A stretch of 64,000 bases of DNA, from the NCBI GenBank assembly GCA_947396885.1, contig OX377205.1:53056676-53120675 (forward strand). The letters are read 5' to 3'. A program made the position numbers and the translations under genes. Origin of the DNA: Heligmosomoides polygyrus polygyrus (taxonomy: Eukaryota > Nematoda > Chromadorea > Rhabditida > Heligmosomidae). Under the pieces are notes generated by a model. It was not told the DNA's origin. It searched no databases and worked only from the letters and a program-made list of their open reading frames with translations. Positions 11,948 to 23,683 of the stretch are shown here, in pieces (the first letter of the stretch is position 1; each line of letters opens with the position of its first letter).

Positions 11948-13991
11948 GTTTTCTGAATCGAAAAGAAGTCCTGCACCTTAGAGAGCTCTAAATCGAATTG
12001 CGGGACGATCGGGTCATCTGTGTTTTCGCGATCAATCATGCCTTCGACTCATGGCCGTATCTTCGACGCCGGGATGCAACTTGTGGTGGATGTATATGAA
12101 TAGTAAAGCACGTTAATGTTAATGTTAATGTTCTACCCCACTGCGGCGTAATCCACGTTGAGCTGTTGCCACAGCACTTTGGGGAGCGTTTCAGACAGGA
12201 AACGTTGTTCGTGGTCAAGAAGTATCGTTGCGACTTACTAGGTTCACTTCAGTGCATTAGTGCTCGTTCTAAATGCGTGTTTTCACACAATAAACTTTTG
12301 CTCAAAGTGAAGGCTAAACATGCCAGACACAAGACCCCGTTTATTGTTTCCTTGTAAAGCTTCGTGTTGATGTTAATGCTAATATTAGTGTTAATGGCAG
12401 TTTCTCTATCGGTCAAGCGAACATTGAGACACGTGAGAAGAGTGCAAGGCGCGAGCTCAGCGTCATACCATACGAAGGATTTCGGCATTCCTCCTGTTCA
12501 AAATGGGTTATAGTTGCCCTGCTGTGGCGACGGCCATAAAAGCATGACCTTTCAAAGAGCGATAGCGACGTCCCGTATTCGTGAGCCCTGAGAAGCACTC
12601 TCATTGGCTTTCAGAGGAATGGAACCACTTCACTAGAGGTTCACTGCGACGTCTTCGGACCCCGGCAGCCGTGCGGACGGATTCCGGCGCACTGCTCCGG
12701 TCCCGGGCCCGTCGGTTCCTGCGATGCGGGCAGGCAGGAACCGACGCTGCAGTCGGCCTGGCGATGGGCGTGCGTGTGTGCCGATTTGACTTATTTTGCT
12801 GTGGGCAAGCATTATTGCGGAAATTAAAATGAAGCGAAGCCTCAATAAGGTCTCCTTAGATGGACGTGATAACGGCATAATGAGCATTCATCGCCTCAGC
12901 CACATGAGAGAGCGAGCGAAGCAGCCGCGCCTCGCGCTAATGACGAGCAGTCGCCAAACAAGGAGCGACCACGCATCCGAGCGCTCGCAGGCCTGTCCGC
13001 TTCTGAAGTGTGCGACGGAGGTGAGCACGAACGGAAGCCGGAACGGGACGCTGTTGACCCCGACGGTGACAACTCGGCTGAGGTTTACGATCAGCAACTG
13101 TGACGATCCATCACTGCGCGAATCGGTGCTCAAATCGCGCCGCCGAAGCGAAGAACGCCAACATGTCACTCCATCACCTCAACCGCCCTCAACATTAAAA
13201 CAATTACCGAAGCCTTTGCTCCAGTTCGTGGACGTCCCCGGTTGCCTCGAGCCACTCTCGCTGCAGCGCCGCTCCGTGATTTGAATCCATGCGAATTAAC
13301 TATGCTACTGTCATCGACGATAATTGCCATATTTTTGTCAGAGCTCGGCAAGGCGCTGAATTATTCTGAATGCGCTGCTGCGTTTATCCCTCGATGCTTG
13401 TCTTCCGGCACGGAAGGGCCTTCTGAGACTGAGAGGCAGACGCAGCGGCGCATACACCAACTCCCACATTCAGCTAATCGTTGGACTGAGCTGAGCTGAG
13501 CGTGGCACGCATTCTCCTTTATACAGAATGTGGACCGACCTAAGGCGTAGCGAGAATTATGAGCAAATGTTTGCCCTACTGTGCCTTTCTCAAAACGCCC
13601 GAAGAAGTACGACTCTGCAACTGGAAGTTACTGCGATTAACCACTCATACTGGCACACTTCGGAGAGTGTGCGAAGATTCCCGGAAGTTCGATGCTATAC
13701 AACGTTAATTTGTCAAGATCTGTTGCTTTCGTTTAAGCTCTTTTCCTAACTTCATTATTGCAGCCAGTGTTATGCGAATTCGACTAGATTTGCTGCTCGC
13801 GGAGTTTCCAGTATTGCTGCCTTCCGTGCGTTAGCTGCGACCAGTTGGCTTCATTATACCAGACCAGAAAGTCATTATCATGAATCTGTGCTTCTGAGAA
13901 TCTCTAACAGCAAAGAGTTTTTGTAAAGCAGAAAAACGAAGCTAGGAGAAAAATTGGAGCTTGAGTCGAAATGTGCTCGAACACTCAAATA
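11948..13991. other. No gene; contains a CpG-rich block with a hairpin
   Basis: 11948-12620 is unremarkable, with short imperfect gttaatgttaatgtt-like repeats near 12113 and 12368. 12630-13500 is CpG-rich and includes a perfect 13-base stem, 12710-12722 with 12734-12746 (cgtcggttcctgc), around an 11-base loop. Several open frames overlap here; none shows a recognisable domain. It is listed among the candidate regulatory blocks. Confidence 0.4.
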
Positions 13992-14910
13992 CAGGGCGCG
14001 AAAAAAGTATTGACGCACTAAAAGTAAACGTTACAAATAACAACACATTATAAAATTTTACAAGTTTACATACAAAATGTCAACAATGATCTAGGGAACA
14101 GAATGGCATATGGGCTTCTTTGCTGCGAATGCAGTGGCGAAGACGCCGAGGAAAGGCATCGACGGTGCGCAGCAAGTAGTCCACGTCATTTTCGTTCCAT
14201 GATTTGACCAGATCCTTGATCCTTCACTGACTTCATAGTTTCGTGAGGTGTAGCGCAAGCGTTGTTCTCCAAAACTTCTCATATAGAGTAATTCAGAGGA
14301 TTCAAATGCGATCTATGCAGAGGCCATTCCTCTGCCGAAATGAAGTCCCTCAAGTTGGCGCAGCACCAGCTCTGAACAATCCTCGATTCTGCACAGGAGT
14401 CTAATCCTGCTGGAAGACATACGGCTTACTCTCGAGGTGAAATTTGAGCCAAGGAGCCAGTTGCTTCTTTAGGACATCAATACGGATACTTCTACTGGTT
14501 TATCTTTACTCCTGTATCCACAAAAACGAGAGGCGCTTGTGATGAATGCACAATCCATGATACTGGCCGGATGCGCCTCCCTTGCAGCGAGCCTTCCACA
14601 GAATTAGCACTTTGGAGGTCCTTGAAGAGTATGTAACACTTTTACAAGTTGAACGCACAAAGGTATCAGGTCGCTGAAGGTCAAAGCATGGAACGAAATC
14701 GACGTGGACTACTTGCGGCGCACCATCGATGCCTTTCTTCATCGTCTTCGCCCCTGCATTCGCAGCAAAGAAGCCCATATAAAATAAAAGTGATGCTATT
14801 GTGTTCGCTAGATCATTGTTGACATTTTGTACATAAACTTGCTAAATTTTATGGTGTGTTGTTATTTCTAACGTTTACGCTTAGTGCGTCAGTACTTTTT
14901 ACGCACCCTG
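13992..14910 (-). mobile_element. Tc1/mariner-superfamily element with long (~220 b) inverted ends, decayed
   Basis: The element is bounded by TA at both sides (13990-13991, 14911-14912). Its ends are cagggcgcgaaaaaagtatt and the complement of ..agtactttttacgcaccctg. The inverted arms extend about 220 bases each (to ~14214 and from ~14690). The interior on the minus strand retains DDE-transposase text: a segment like ..GLCIHHKRLSFLWIQE around 14506-14600, then NPLDYSIW-like text, ending in ..DAFPRRLRH..RSKEAHMPFC in the left arm. Frameshifts and stops show it is dead. Unusually, the transposase C-terminal coding sequence lies inside the left inverted arm and is mirrored in the right. Confidence 0.75.
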
Positions 14911-17900
14911 TATTAGGTGTACTTGCCGGCTGTACTAGAGCTGCAGGTTTTTACTTCAGCGCAAACGTGCAACAACAGCTGGCTGACTGTGTAAGGACGA
15001 GAAGGTCGTGACGACTGTAGAACTGCATGCGTCTAAGGGATGAACTAAATCTGCCGAGAGTTTAGCCGAGTTCGAGGTTACGCCTTGCTGGGGCAGACTT
15101 GGCCTTGGCATGTGGCCGTTGAATGCGCGGTCGGACCTCCTGACCGAGCTTGCGCAGCTGAGTGTCCTCGCTTCTTGAGTGCTGGAGGCTCCGTCCCCGA
15201 AACTCCAGGCGCTTAGAAGACCGGCGTCGGCGAGTCTCGTGGCTCTTCGCTCGTCGCCTCCACCTGGGCGCGAGAGACGCGCCGCGACAGTTGCTGGCGA
15301 TGAATTATTGACGTAATGCGGACGAGATTTATGATCTGCTTCCCGATGTTTCGAATTTCTCCCCCTCGTCATAAAGCTCGAGCTCAGACGCGTATCGATC
15401 CCGGATGCGGAACTCCGACGGAGCTTGATCCGTGGCGCTCACGACGATTCGTCGGCGCCGGCTGGCTTCCTTTGGCGACATGACGAGCCGATGCGCGAAT
15501 TTTATGGCCAGCTGTCTGACCCCAGGCCGCCACCCCATATGAATGCGATGCAATTAAGCTCGTTGTGACATTACTCCGCGATTAGGGCCTTATTAGGATC
15601 TTGTTATAACGACACGCTCTTAGCTCATTAGTATGCACGACGACAACAATGCTCCAAACAAACACACATAAACATGGCGGGCACTCGCCCAGATGTCGCG
15701 CTGGGCGGGCGAAATCCGATTAGGGGCATAGAATCGCTTTCGATGGACAATACTTCGGGATAAACAGCAACTCCCTGGGGAGGAGCGCGCTGAAGAAGTC
15801 TACAAGAGCAACCTGAGCGACGATTGGCCGCGCTTCGGATTCTGCCTCCGTTCGGCTGATTCGGCCACGCAGCCCATACCTATGCAGCCTGAGAGGGGCT
15901 GTCAAGGTGCGGCGTAGACAGGGTCAGACGAGGGCACATTTGTACAATGGCGGCGAACCCTAGGAATTAGTCAGGAACAGCCCGCATCAAGTCCTGCCTG
16001 GTTCTGAATTGGCCGCAGTGCCACGGCCAGTCCGGATTTGATGTATCGCCCATATTCCTCGTTATTGACGGCCTTGAAATAATTAGGCATGATGTTTAGG
16101 CATAGAGAGCACGCGAATCGGAAGGCATGCGAGACATGCTGGGCCGCAGAGAGATTTCCTGGCAGATTGATGGCAGGAAACGATGAAGAATAATAAGCTG
16201 CAGAGCATGAGCATGGGCAGATAAGACCCGCGGCAGAGCGGCGCTCTCGGTAATTGCCAGCGCACTCATCCGGTCATCCAGTCCTCTTCTCCTCCCCGCT
16301 TCGCACTCCTTCGCGGAAAGGCCCGCGCCAGCCATGGCCATGTTTTCGCTGGCCGTCCGCGCATTATTAATCCCGCCCCATTTTACCGTACCCCCAATTA
16401 TAAGTCAGAATGAGCCGGCAGTCGGTGAGCCACAGCTCCTCAGGACTGCTGCCGCCCTCTTCTGCTGATCTGCTTACCGGTTGCTCCCCTGCTGTTCCCT
16501 CGTTCTTTCCGCGAAGACTCGTTCTCTATTTGGATGTGCTTCTCTGGAGCGACACCGAATACACGGCTGCTGCTTATGTGGTCATCTGCTCCCAGCTCTT
16601 GCGTCCTTTGCCTAGTCGCGTAGCCCTCAATCACACATCACGGCTTCTCTTCCTGTAGTCTGGTCTTCGGACAGGTTTCTATGATTCTCCTCAGCAACTC
16701 AGAGCTGGTAAGGTCTGTCTACCTTTTTAGACTCAATTTCATCAAATTAAAAAATCCAAGCGGCGCAAAAAACGCCTCGTTATCTGTGATTTTCTAGTGG
16801 GCCTCTTTCTCACGATGAACGAGTAGATGAAAGAACTGTTATTGTCAGAACAAGCAATAAGATGATTAAGTAGAGCGGCACTGCAGTGTTCTCAGCCTTA
16901 GTTATTTAGTTATATCCCATGCTCCTTTTTGATTGCGAGTGTAAGCTGGAGGTTGAAAGCGATTTTTTTTATTAGAGTCGTCTTCTTCATATTCGAAGGA
17001 TATTTATATTCCAAGGATCTTGAATCCATCTTGAAGCGGAACAGTAGTTTTGGTCAGCCATTGCAGCGAGGCAGATCTAAGTTCTATTCCCAAACTTAGG
17101 AGCGACTTTGCAAATATTGCAGTTCCCTCGTTTTGTAAGAATTTCTGTGCTTCTTTGGCCGCAATGCTGAATGTTCACAGCAAAGTTTTCCGTTCTGCAA
17201 ATGGACCAGAAACTGTTTTATAATGATTGGTTCTACCGCTATAAACACTGTAGTCTGTTGCTTTTTCTTCTCCTTCTATGGAAAATCACAGCAAGGGTTG
17301 TTGGCATCTTGGGTGGGCGCCAAATGTTCGCCGTTTGTTGCGTTTGCTGAGACGGGTAACAAGGGGTATCCAGTGTCAGCACTCATCAGTAAAACATAAT
17401 GGTAACGATCTGAGCGATAAGTTGGGAAGAATGTAGGTAAGCCCAAACATACAGTAGCAGAGGAACGTTCCTTCTGAGGAAGGAACGTTGGAATTGAGAC
17501 GATCGTGGACGATGTAGCGCCGGAGGATGGAGACGCCTGACTGTTCATTCAGTAGCGTTCGTGGTCTCTTTGAAGTCTCGTTCTCTCGGGTTTATCCATT
17601 CGTTCCGCTATCAACTTTCCTCCATGCTATTCGAGGCGATCAAGCATTGTCTAGCGTACGTCATGCGGCGAACATGCTCCGACCCCTGCGGGCTGTGCCG
17701 AACTACCTCGCACCTATTTCGCCTACCTGGAGGCAGGAAAGCTGCCTACCTCACAGGAATGGCTCTCTTCCGTTAGCCGTTACTGCTGCTGAAAGGTTGC
17801 TATCCCTGTGGGGTGGGCACCTTCTCTGCCACCAGACAGGCGAAATAGGCGAACAGCGCTCATACATAGCCCGTTGAGCTCCCACACCCCTCAGTGCTCC

Positions 17901-19515
17901 CCATCACATTCTATTACATTCGCAGTCAGGGAATCGCTGCAAGTGTGGTCAGCGCCGCTGCACTTGTCCTGCTCAAGTGGTTGCCTTCCTCTCGCAGTGC
18001 CTCCGACCCCAGCCGTACGCTTCCCCGCGTTCGCTCCCCACACTCCCCTCCCCATTGATGGGAGGGGAAGAAGCGGCGGCTTGCTTGCGCCGAATGGCAG
18101 ACGCGTCAAGTGATGAGCGAGAATTAATAAGAAATGAACGAGTACCGTATTCCTTCCGTAGCTAGAGAGCCGGAGGGAGTAGACGCATCGATTCACATAT
18201 TGCATAACTGCTGGCGCTTAGTTGACGTTGCCTGCGTCTCGCCCGTTCAGCGCTCCTTCGGCGCCCTACAACTTCTGATTTTCGTCAGCGTCCGCCTTCT
18301 GGATTTCCCCCTGCTCGACATTTAAGTGTCACTGAACTGTCGTCACACTTTCGTCGAAGCCGAAATGTGTCCGCCTTTCCTCCCGGGCCACTTGCCGTCT
18401 AGCCTCTTCTCTGCCGTCTGCCGACGCCCGAGGATGGGCTGCTCTCGGGGATGGCTGGTGTGTGGCTTTAATGGGCTCTCATAAAGCGGCCGGATATCTT
18501 TTTATTTATAGTTTTGATTGGCGGGTTTCCGTGAATGCCGCGCTGCGCACATCTGCGGGTAATATCAAGCATTGGCGCTTCAATCAGCTTCTAATTCGTG
18601 CCGTTTCGTCGAGCTGCACTCCACCACGTATTATCCGAAAGCAGTGTGCTGTGCTTTGTTCAGATCCACACGATGGACACCTTTCTTGCTCATACGTCGC
18701 TCGCTCGCTGCAAAAAGAAATATTGGCGGGGCCCTACATCTGGGAATGGTGGAGAGATTCCGTAAATCGTAATTCCTGGAGGTCAATCTCTTGGGCAAGG
18801 TAAATGCTCACACCAAGCGTTGAGGAGATCTTCGACAAAATCAGCACGCCCTTCAACAGCCGCCAAGATGCTCATCTGTTTCGGACAATAGCGGCCTGAA
18901 TTGATGAAGAGCTCGACCTTTATAGAAAAACTTCTAAGGGCTGCCCAATCTTCACCACCCCCGCTGGATGAAATGCAAGCGCAGCGACATGGCTTTTTCA
19001 GAAAAGACAAAGTGCGTGTTCATGGAGAGAGTGAGGGATGGCGTACATTTAGGGAGGTAGGGAAATTCAGTGAAATGCTGCCGCGTGAATCATTACTTCT
19101 AGAAATATGCGGAGCTCTGTGGGAGTGCTTTTCGTAAGTGGTCCTGTTTGGGCCTTCTACAAGCTCGACATTGAAGTTTGCTGACGCACCAGATGAAACC
19201 TCAATGAACGCAACGCATATGGCCGACATTGTTCAGTCGCATCCAGTGGAAAAATTCGGGAAGTGTTCTTTCCTCCATATGCAAAAGAATAGTGTTAGGC
19301 AGAAGAAGGTGGGGCTAGGGTTGCATACCGTTTCAGATATTTGATAAGAAATAAAAGAAGAAGGAGCCGTCTAGCTCTAACACCACTGCGCTTCTAGGGC
19401 TACATTGTACCTCTTCGGCTTGCCTTCATCAAAAGAGGGTGCAGATAGAAAAGGGATGTTCATACAAAAACTTCTCCCATGCACATGCCCTTAAGTTCAG
19501 TGGTGCACGGATATA
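14911..19515. other. No gene; CpG-rich blocks with ATTA cores (candidate regulatory landscape)
   Basis: Between about 15.0-16.7 kb and 17.5-18.6 kb the sequence is rich in CpG but dotted with AT cores: cgattagggccttattagg (15578), gaaataattaggcatg (16075), cgcgcattattaatcccgcc (16357), ctcataaagcgg (18478), and tatctttttatttatagttt (18494). Such cores are typical of homeodomain and POU sites. No exon is recognised. 16.7-17.5 and 18.8-19.5 kb are AT-richer and featureless. Regulatory function is inference only. Confidence 0.4.
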
Positions 19516-21135
19516 CAGTGCGTTTCAAAAGTATGTAGCCACCTTAAATTCAAAATTTTTACTCTTCGCCTTTGTTTCTACGAACCGGCGTTTATCGCAT
19601 TCAATTCCTTGTAGTCGGAAGTACCTATGTTGCTTTTTACAGGAAAAAGCCTGATCTATAGCAGAAATAGATCGTTTTTGAAATTCTTTGTTTGTTTCAA
19701 AAGTATGTAGCCACTCTCTAAAAATACGATTTTTATTAAAAATTAATAGTCATTCGGACCACCATTATTTCTTATTACATCAAATACTCTGCTACGCATG
19801 CTACTAACAAGTTTCTGAACCACTTCGTCACCGATGTTGTCCCAGGCAGTCAAAATAGCGGTTTTCAGCTCCCCAACATTGTTAAACTGCCTATTATTCA
19901 AGTAGACCTGCCGGACCAAGATACCTCACATGTTCTACATTGGGTTGCAGTCAGATGAGCAAGCTGGCCATTCCATTACTCGGAGTCGATTACGTTGGAG
20001 CCAGTCTGTGGTCGATTTGGACACATGAAGTGCAGCGCTGTCCTGCTGCAGAACATGTGTCTGCCGTTTTCTCCCCGTTAGGAAGGGCAGCAGGCTAGAC
20101 TTCAGTACGGCTTGATACCCTAGACTGTCCATACGACATGATGGCAATCTGAGCTTAAGCTTCCCCCTACTGCAGAAGCGTGCCCATGTCATCAGAGACC
20201 CGCCTCCGAAGTTCCGTCGAGAGAAGGTGATGGGAGCCTGTCGTAGATCTCTCCAGTAATACCGGTAACCATCGGGACCATCCAGCTTAAATTTTTTGTC
20301 GTCACGAAGATGACCTCAAGCAATAAGCGTGTGAAATTCATGACGTCGACGAAACCAGAAAGTTCCTACATTTTCCCATTGCGTCGCCATGTTTTTGCGG
20401 GCAAACTCCAGTCGCGCCTGCTTGCGGAAGTTCGAAAGATGAGGTGCTTTCTGTATGGTCTGTCTGCAGATGTGTTCGTTCGATCGAATACTTAAGTTCG
20501 CGCTGAGACGGGTCTATCTGCATCAAGAACAACGCCATATCGTTGTTCTTGATGCAGATAGACCCGTCTCAGCGCGAACTTGGTTGACGCTCCCCGTGGA
20601 GTTCGACACCATGCGGCTGATTCGTCGACGGTTCTGGCTCGAAATCACACGCGGACGACCCCGTACAGGTGCAGACCGATAACCATTGAGGTTTCGAAGA
20701 AAGTGGCCGACACATCTTGCGAACGTCCGAGCTGACGAGCAGTGGCGCGGTTTATCAAGCCAGCATCCTTGAGCGCTCTGATCTAAGCTTATTCCTCGAT
20801 AATCAGGACACGTCCACGGACTGGCATAGTGGTTGTTTTTGAAGAGCAGGTCAAGCTGGCTATTTATGACAAGAACTTCCCGCTAAAAAGAGCACAAAGT
20901 TTGAATAGGAGTGTAAAAATGCCCGATATTCTGGAGTGGCCACATACTTTTGAAACAAACAAAAAAATTCAAAAACGCCTAGTTTTTGCCAGAGATCAAG
21001 CTTTTTCTCTGGAAAGAGCAATCCAGCTAATTTCGTCTACGGGGAATCCGATGCTGCTAACGCCAGTTCGTAGAAACGAACGAGAAACGTGAAACTATCA
21101 ATTTCAAGGTGGCTACATACTTTTGAAACGCACTG
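19516..21135 (-). mobile_element. Tc1-type transposon with IR/DR ends, decayed transposase
   Basis: TA-flanked (19514-19515 and 21136-21137) with ends cagtgcgtttcaaaagtatg and its complement. Each ~200-base inverted end carries a second copy of gtttcaaaagtatgtagcca, at about 19691 on the left and the complement near 20940 on the right. The minus strand still reads as Tc1 transposase: N-terminal HTH text (ALKDAGLINRATARQLGRS) near 20770, a second-Asp block LQQDSAALHVS near 20070, and SMRSRVFDVIRNNGGPNDY near 19760. The catalytic Glu position in the NP(I/M)E motif is a TAG stop and the following Trp is TGA, so it is inactive. Confidence 0.85.
20494..20581. repeat. Perfect 40-base inverted repeat with 8-base spacer
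   Basis: Arms 20494-20533 and 20542-20581 are exact reverse complements around gccatatc. The palindrome sits inside the Tc1 transposase remnant and duplicates part of its coding text in reverse, so it arose after the element inserted or by a local template switch. Confidence 0.85.
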
Positions 21136-23602
21136 TAGTTGCCTGCGCTTTTTACTGGTGTTTGGCCGAAATTAACATGACTCCCCCAAGTTGCAAGTCC
21201 TTCGGTGCAGGAATGAGAGCAATTCATGCAGGGTTTTCGACAAAGAAAAGCGCTTTGGTGAGTGGACATCAAGTTGGAACAGAAGGGGAAGTTGGATGAC
21301 AGTCAATTCCTCCAACTGAGTGCTGCACCTACATGCTGATGACAGCGTAGCATTCTGCTGGTCAGCAGCCCGTTCCGTCTCAAACTCGCGTAACAGCTAC
21401 ATGAGTGGTTCGCCTCCCAGAGTTGGCGTCCGAGGGGCACGAGCCTCCGGAGCCCACATGAAGCGCCCGTTCGTGAAGTTGCGGACCCTGAATGGCGTCT
21501 TCGCTTCGGTGCCTCAGATCGGTAATTGATGGTTTTCTGTTTGGACGGCGAGGAGAGGAGCCTCCAAGCCATAACAAATTCGTTCGGTGTCGGCACAAAT
21601 AACACCTTGTCGAGGAGAAACGGCGTTGCGCTCCGCGCCTTTATCGTCAGCTGATTCAGATCCAGCTTCGGATGGGTCCAGAGAGCCGCAGCGCCTTCAC
21701 GAACGCTTTACAGGCCCTCGCGGCGTCGCCATTAAACGCGGTAGCACAGCGGACCGACGATGTTAGTTGAGTATCTGCACGGGGTAAACAATTGCGGTTC
21801 ATTTCCCCCGCAAGACAGTGTGCAGAAGCGGGATGAGATCGGCGGCGTGAGACTCCTTCCGCCAAGTGAGATCGGTCGTAGAGGCGCGCTCCAGAAGGCG
21901 CTCTTGTCGCGCTCGCCCTCTCCCCGAGTCTGTCTCGCCCAATTCGGCAACCCCGCCGCAGCCTCATTTGTCCATTGAAACGGTCGGCCTTGATGTGCCG
22001 CGATTTCGACAATAATTTCTGCATAATCCCTCCTAATTTCTTCGCTGCATAAGGTGTCCTTTGTAACTGAGCGATTAAAAATTCCTCCGCCTCCAGTAGC
22101 GGGCGAGTGCGTCGCCGTCGCGGAGGCGCTCGACGAGGCTGCGGTGCGCCTCCGACACCGCCCATTTGATAATTTCTTGCTTTTTGCCGAGGGCTCATCC
22201 GGCGCCGCCGCCCGCGCCCCCCGTCTCAGCCCCATCACACACCGATCATATTCCCTCAACTAGCCCTTACCGTAACCGCCGCTACGGACGCGACCTCAGC
22301 GCCCTCTGCCGCCGGCACTAGTGGGAGAGAGTTCAGCAGCGAGCAGACTGACTGTCGTGTCCGAATCGATGTTTATGAGCTTGTTGATGGTTTACGCTCC
22401 TGCTACCACTGTGTGACGTGCGTGTGGAAGACGCCAGCCCGGTTCGAGCGACTGGGCACGGTGCGCGCGTGCAATTATCCGACGATTCCGTTTTTATGTG
22501 CATGTTCTGACGACTCACCGCTGCGCCGCAACACCACCTCGCGCGGTACTGTACGCGGGCAGCGCCGAGGAGACGGTGACGCTGAGGTCTTCGTCGTTTG
22601 TCACGACGGCCGGCGCCCTTCACGTCGCCGCGTTTTGATACATTTCATATTCTGATCTTATCGCTCCCTACAAGCCGTGTGACCTCGCGCTACCCGCCAC
22701 CCTGCCCGAAACCAGATCACCGGGCCGTGAAGGTTCCCGCCTGTGTCACATTTTCAGAAGGTGTATTCGATTCCTGCGAGCTCCGGTTCCACCTAAGCTT
22801 ATCCTGAGGGCTCTAGTTAAATGCATGCCTAACCCCGGAACCCCTAATCGGACGAGGAACCCCTAATCATATTGCGTGAAGGCCACCATCGAGATTTTAA
22901 TTTTACAAATTCCCTGAATATGCAGAGCATCTGAAGCACTTGATGTGATAGATTGCCTACTAGCGTCCACAATTATTACTTTACCCTTTCGAGCCAATGT
23001 CGGTCAGAGCTGTCCGATGCTTATTGGCGGGATCAAACAACTTCAGGGGATCTTACAGGAAAGCGAATCAGTTTCTCCTGACACAAGTCCTTCCTGCTTC
23101 CAGTCCATACATTGACCATTTAATAACTGATGCAGTTTTTTGGTTTAATTTTGTCGAAACATAAATTTACCAACAACAATTACCGGCGCGACGGACAAGC
23201 GAAAACCCCGTTATCGCGAAGAGGTTAAGGAAAATGCGTCAAATTTAAAAGCAAAAACAGGCTATGAACTGTAAGAGAAGTGAAATTGAGCCGTTTAGGC
23301 ACTACTCCTCAGCAGTTTCTCGACGATTGCTGCTTATCCTGAGGGATGAAGCGCTCTAGGTTCGCTAGTTCTGCATGCTACCTGTTTGTTAGTTGAACGC
23401 CTCTATTTTCAAGTGTGTAGTCAAATTGCCTTAGTTGGTGTAGCATTTGATGGATAATACAGAAATCTATCGAAATGAAGGTCACCAAAGTTAGCTGACT
23501 TTGGAGCGCTAGCCAGCTATTTTTCTTTCTTCATTTTTTTTAAAGGGTTCATGTGTCGAGTTTCAGAGATGAGGCGTAGATCCGAAACTCTAGCAATGCT
23601 CT
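21136..23602. other. No gene; CpG-rich block 21.4-22.8 kb
   Basis: 21.4-22.75 kb is CpG-rich and open in several frames on both strands, including two overlapping minus-strand frames of 175-180 codons between 21656 and 22259. They encode Arg/Ala-rich text without a known motif, as expected from CpG-rich DNA. 22.8-23.6 kb is AT-richer and empty. Confidence 0.35.
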
Positions 23603-23683
23603 GTGCGGAAAAGCCGAGCGAAGAACCTGGTATCGAGTGCACGTGACAACCGCCACCTCCTCCGACTGCTCTCCACCCGCCCC
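23603..23683 (-). repeat. SINE family A fragment (tRNA-like head)
   Basis: On the minus strand this matches only the promoter end of family A: the degenerate cggaggaggtggcggttgtc region and a B-box-like ggttcttcgctcgg. The body is missing, so it is a truncated or decayed copy. Confidence 0.55.

Noticed and set aside
21656..22259. Two overlapping minus-strand open frames of 175-180 codons
   Set aside because: Two simultaneous frames of Arg/Ala-rich text in CpG-rich DNA indicate composition, not coding.
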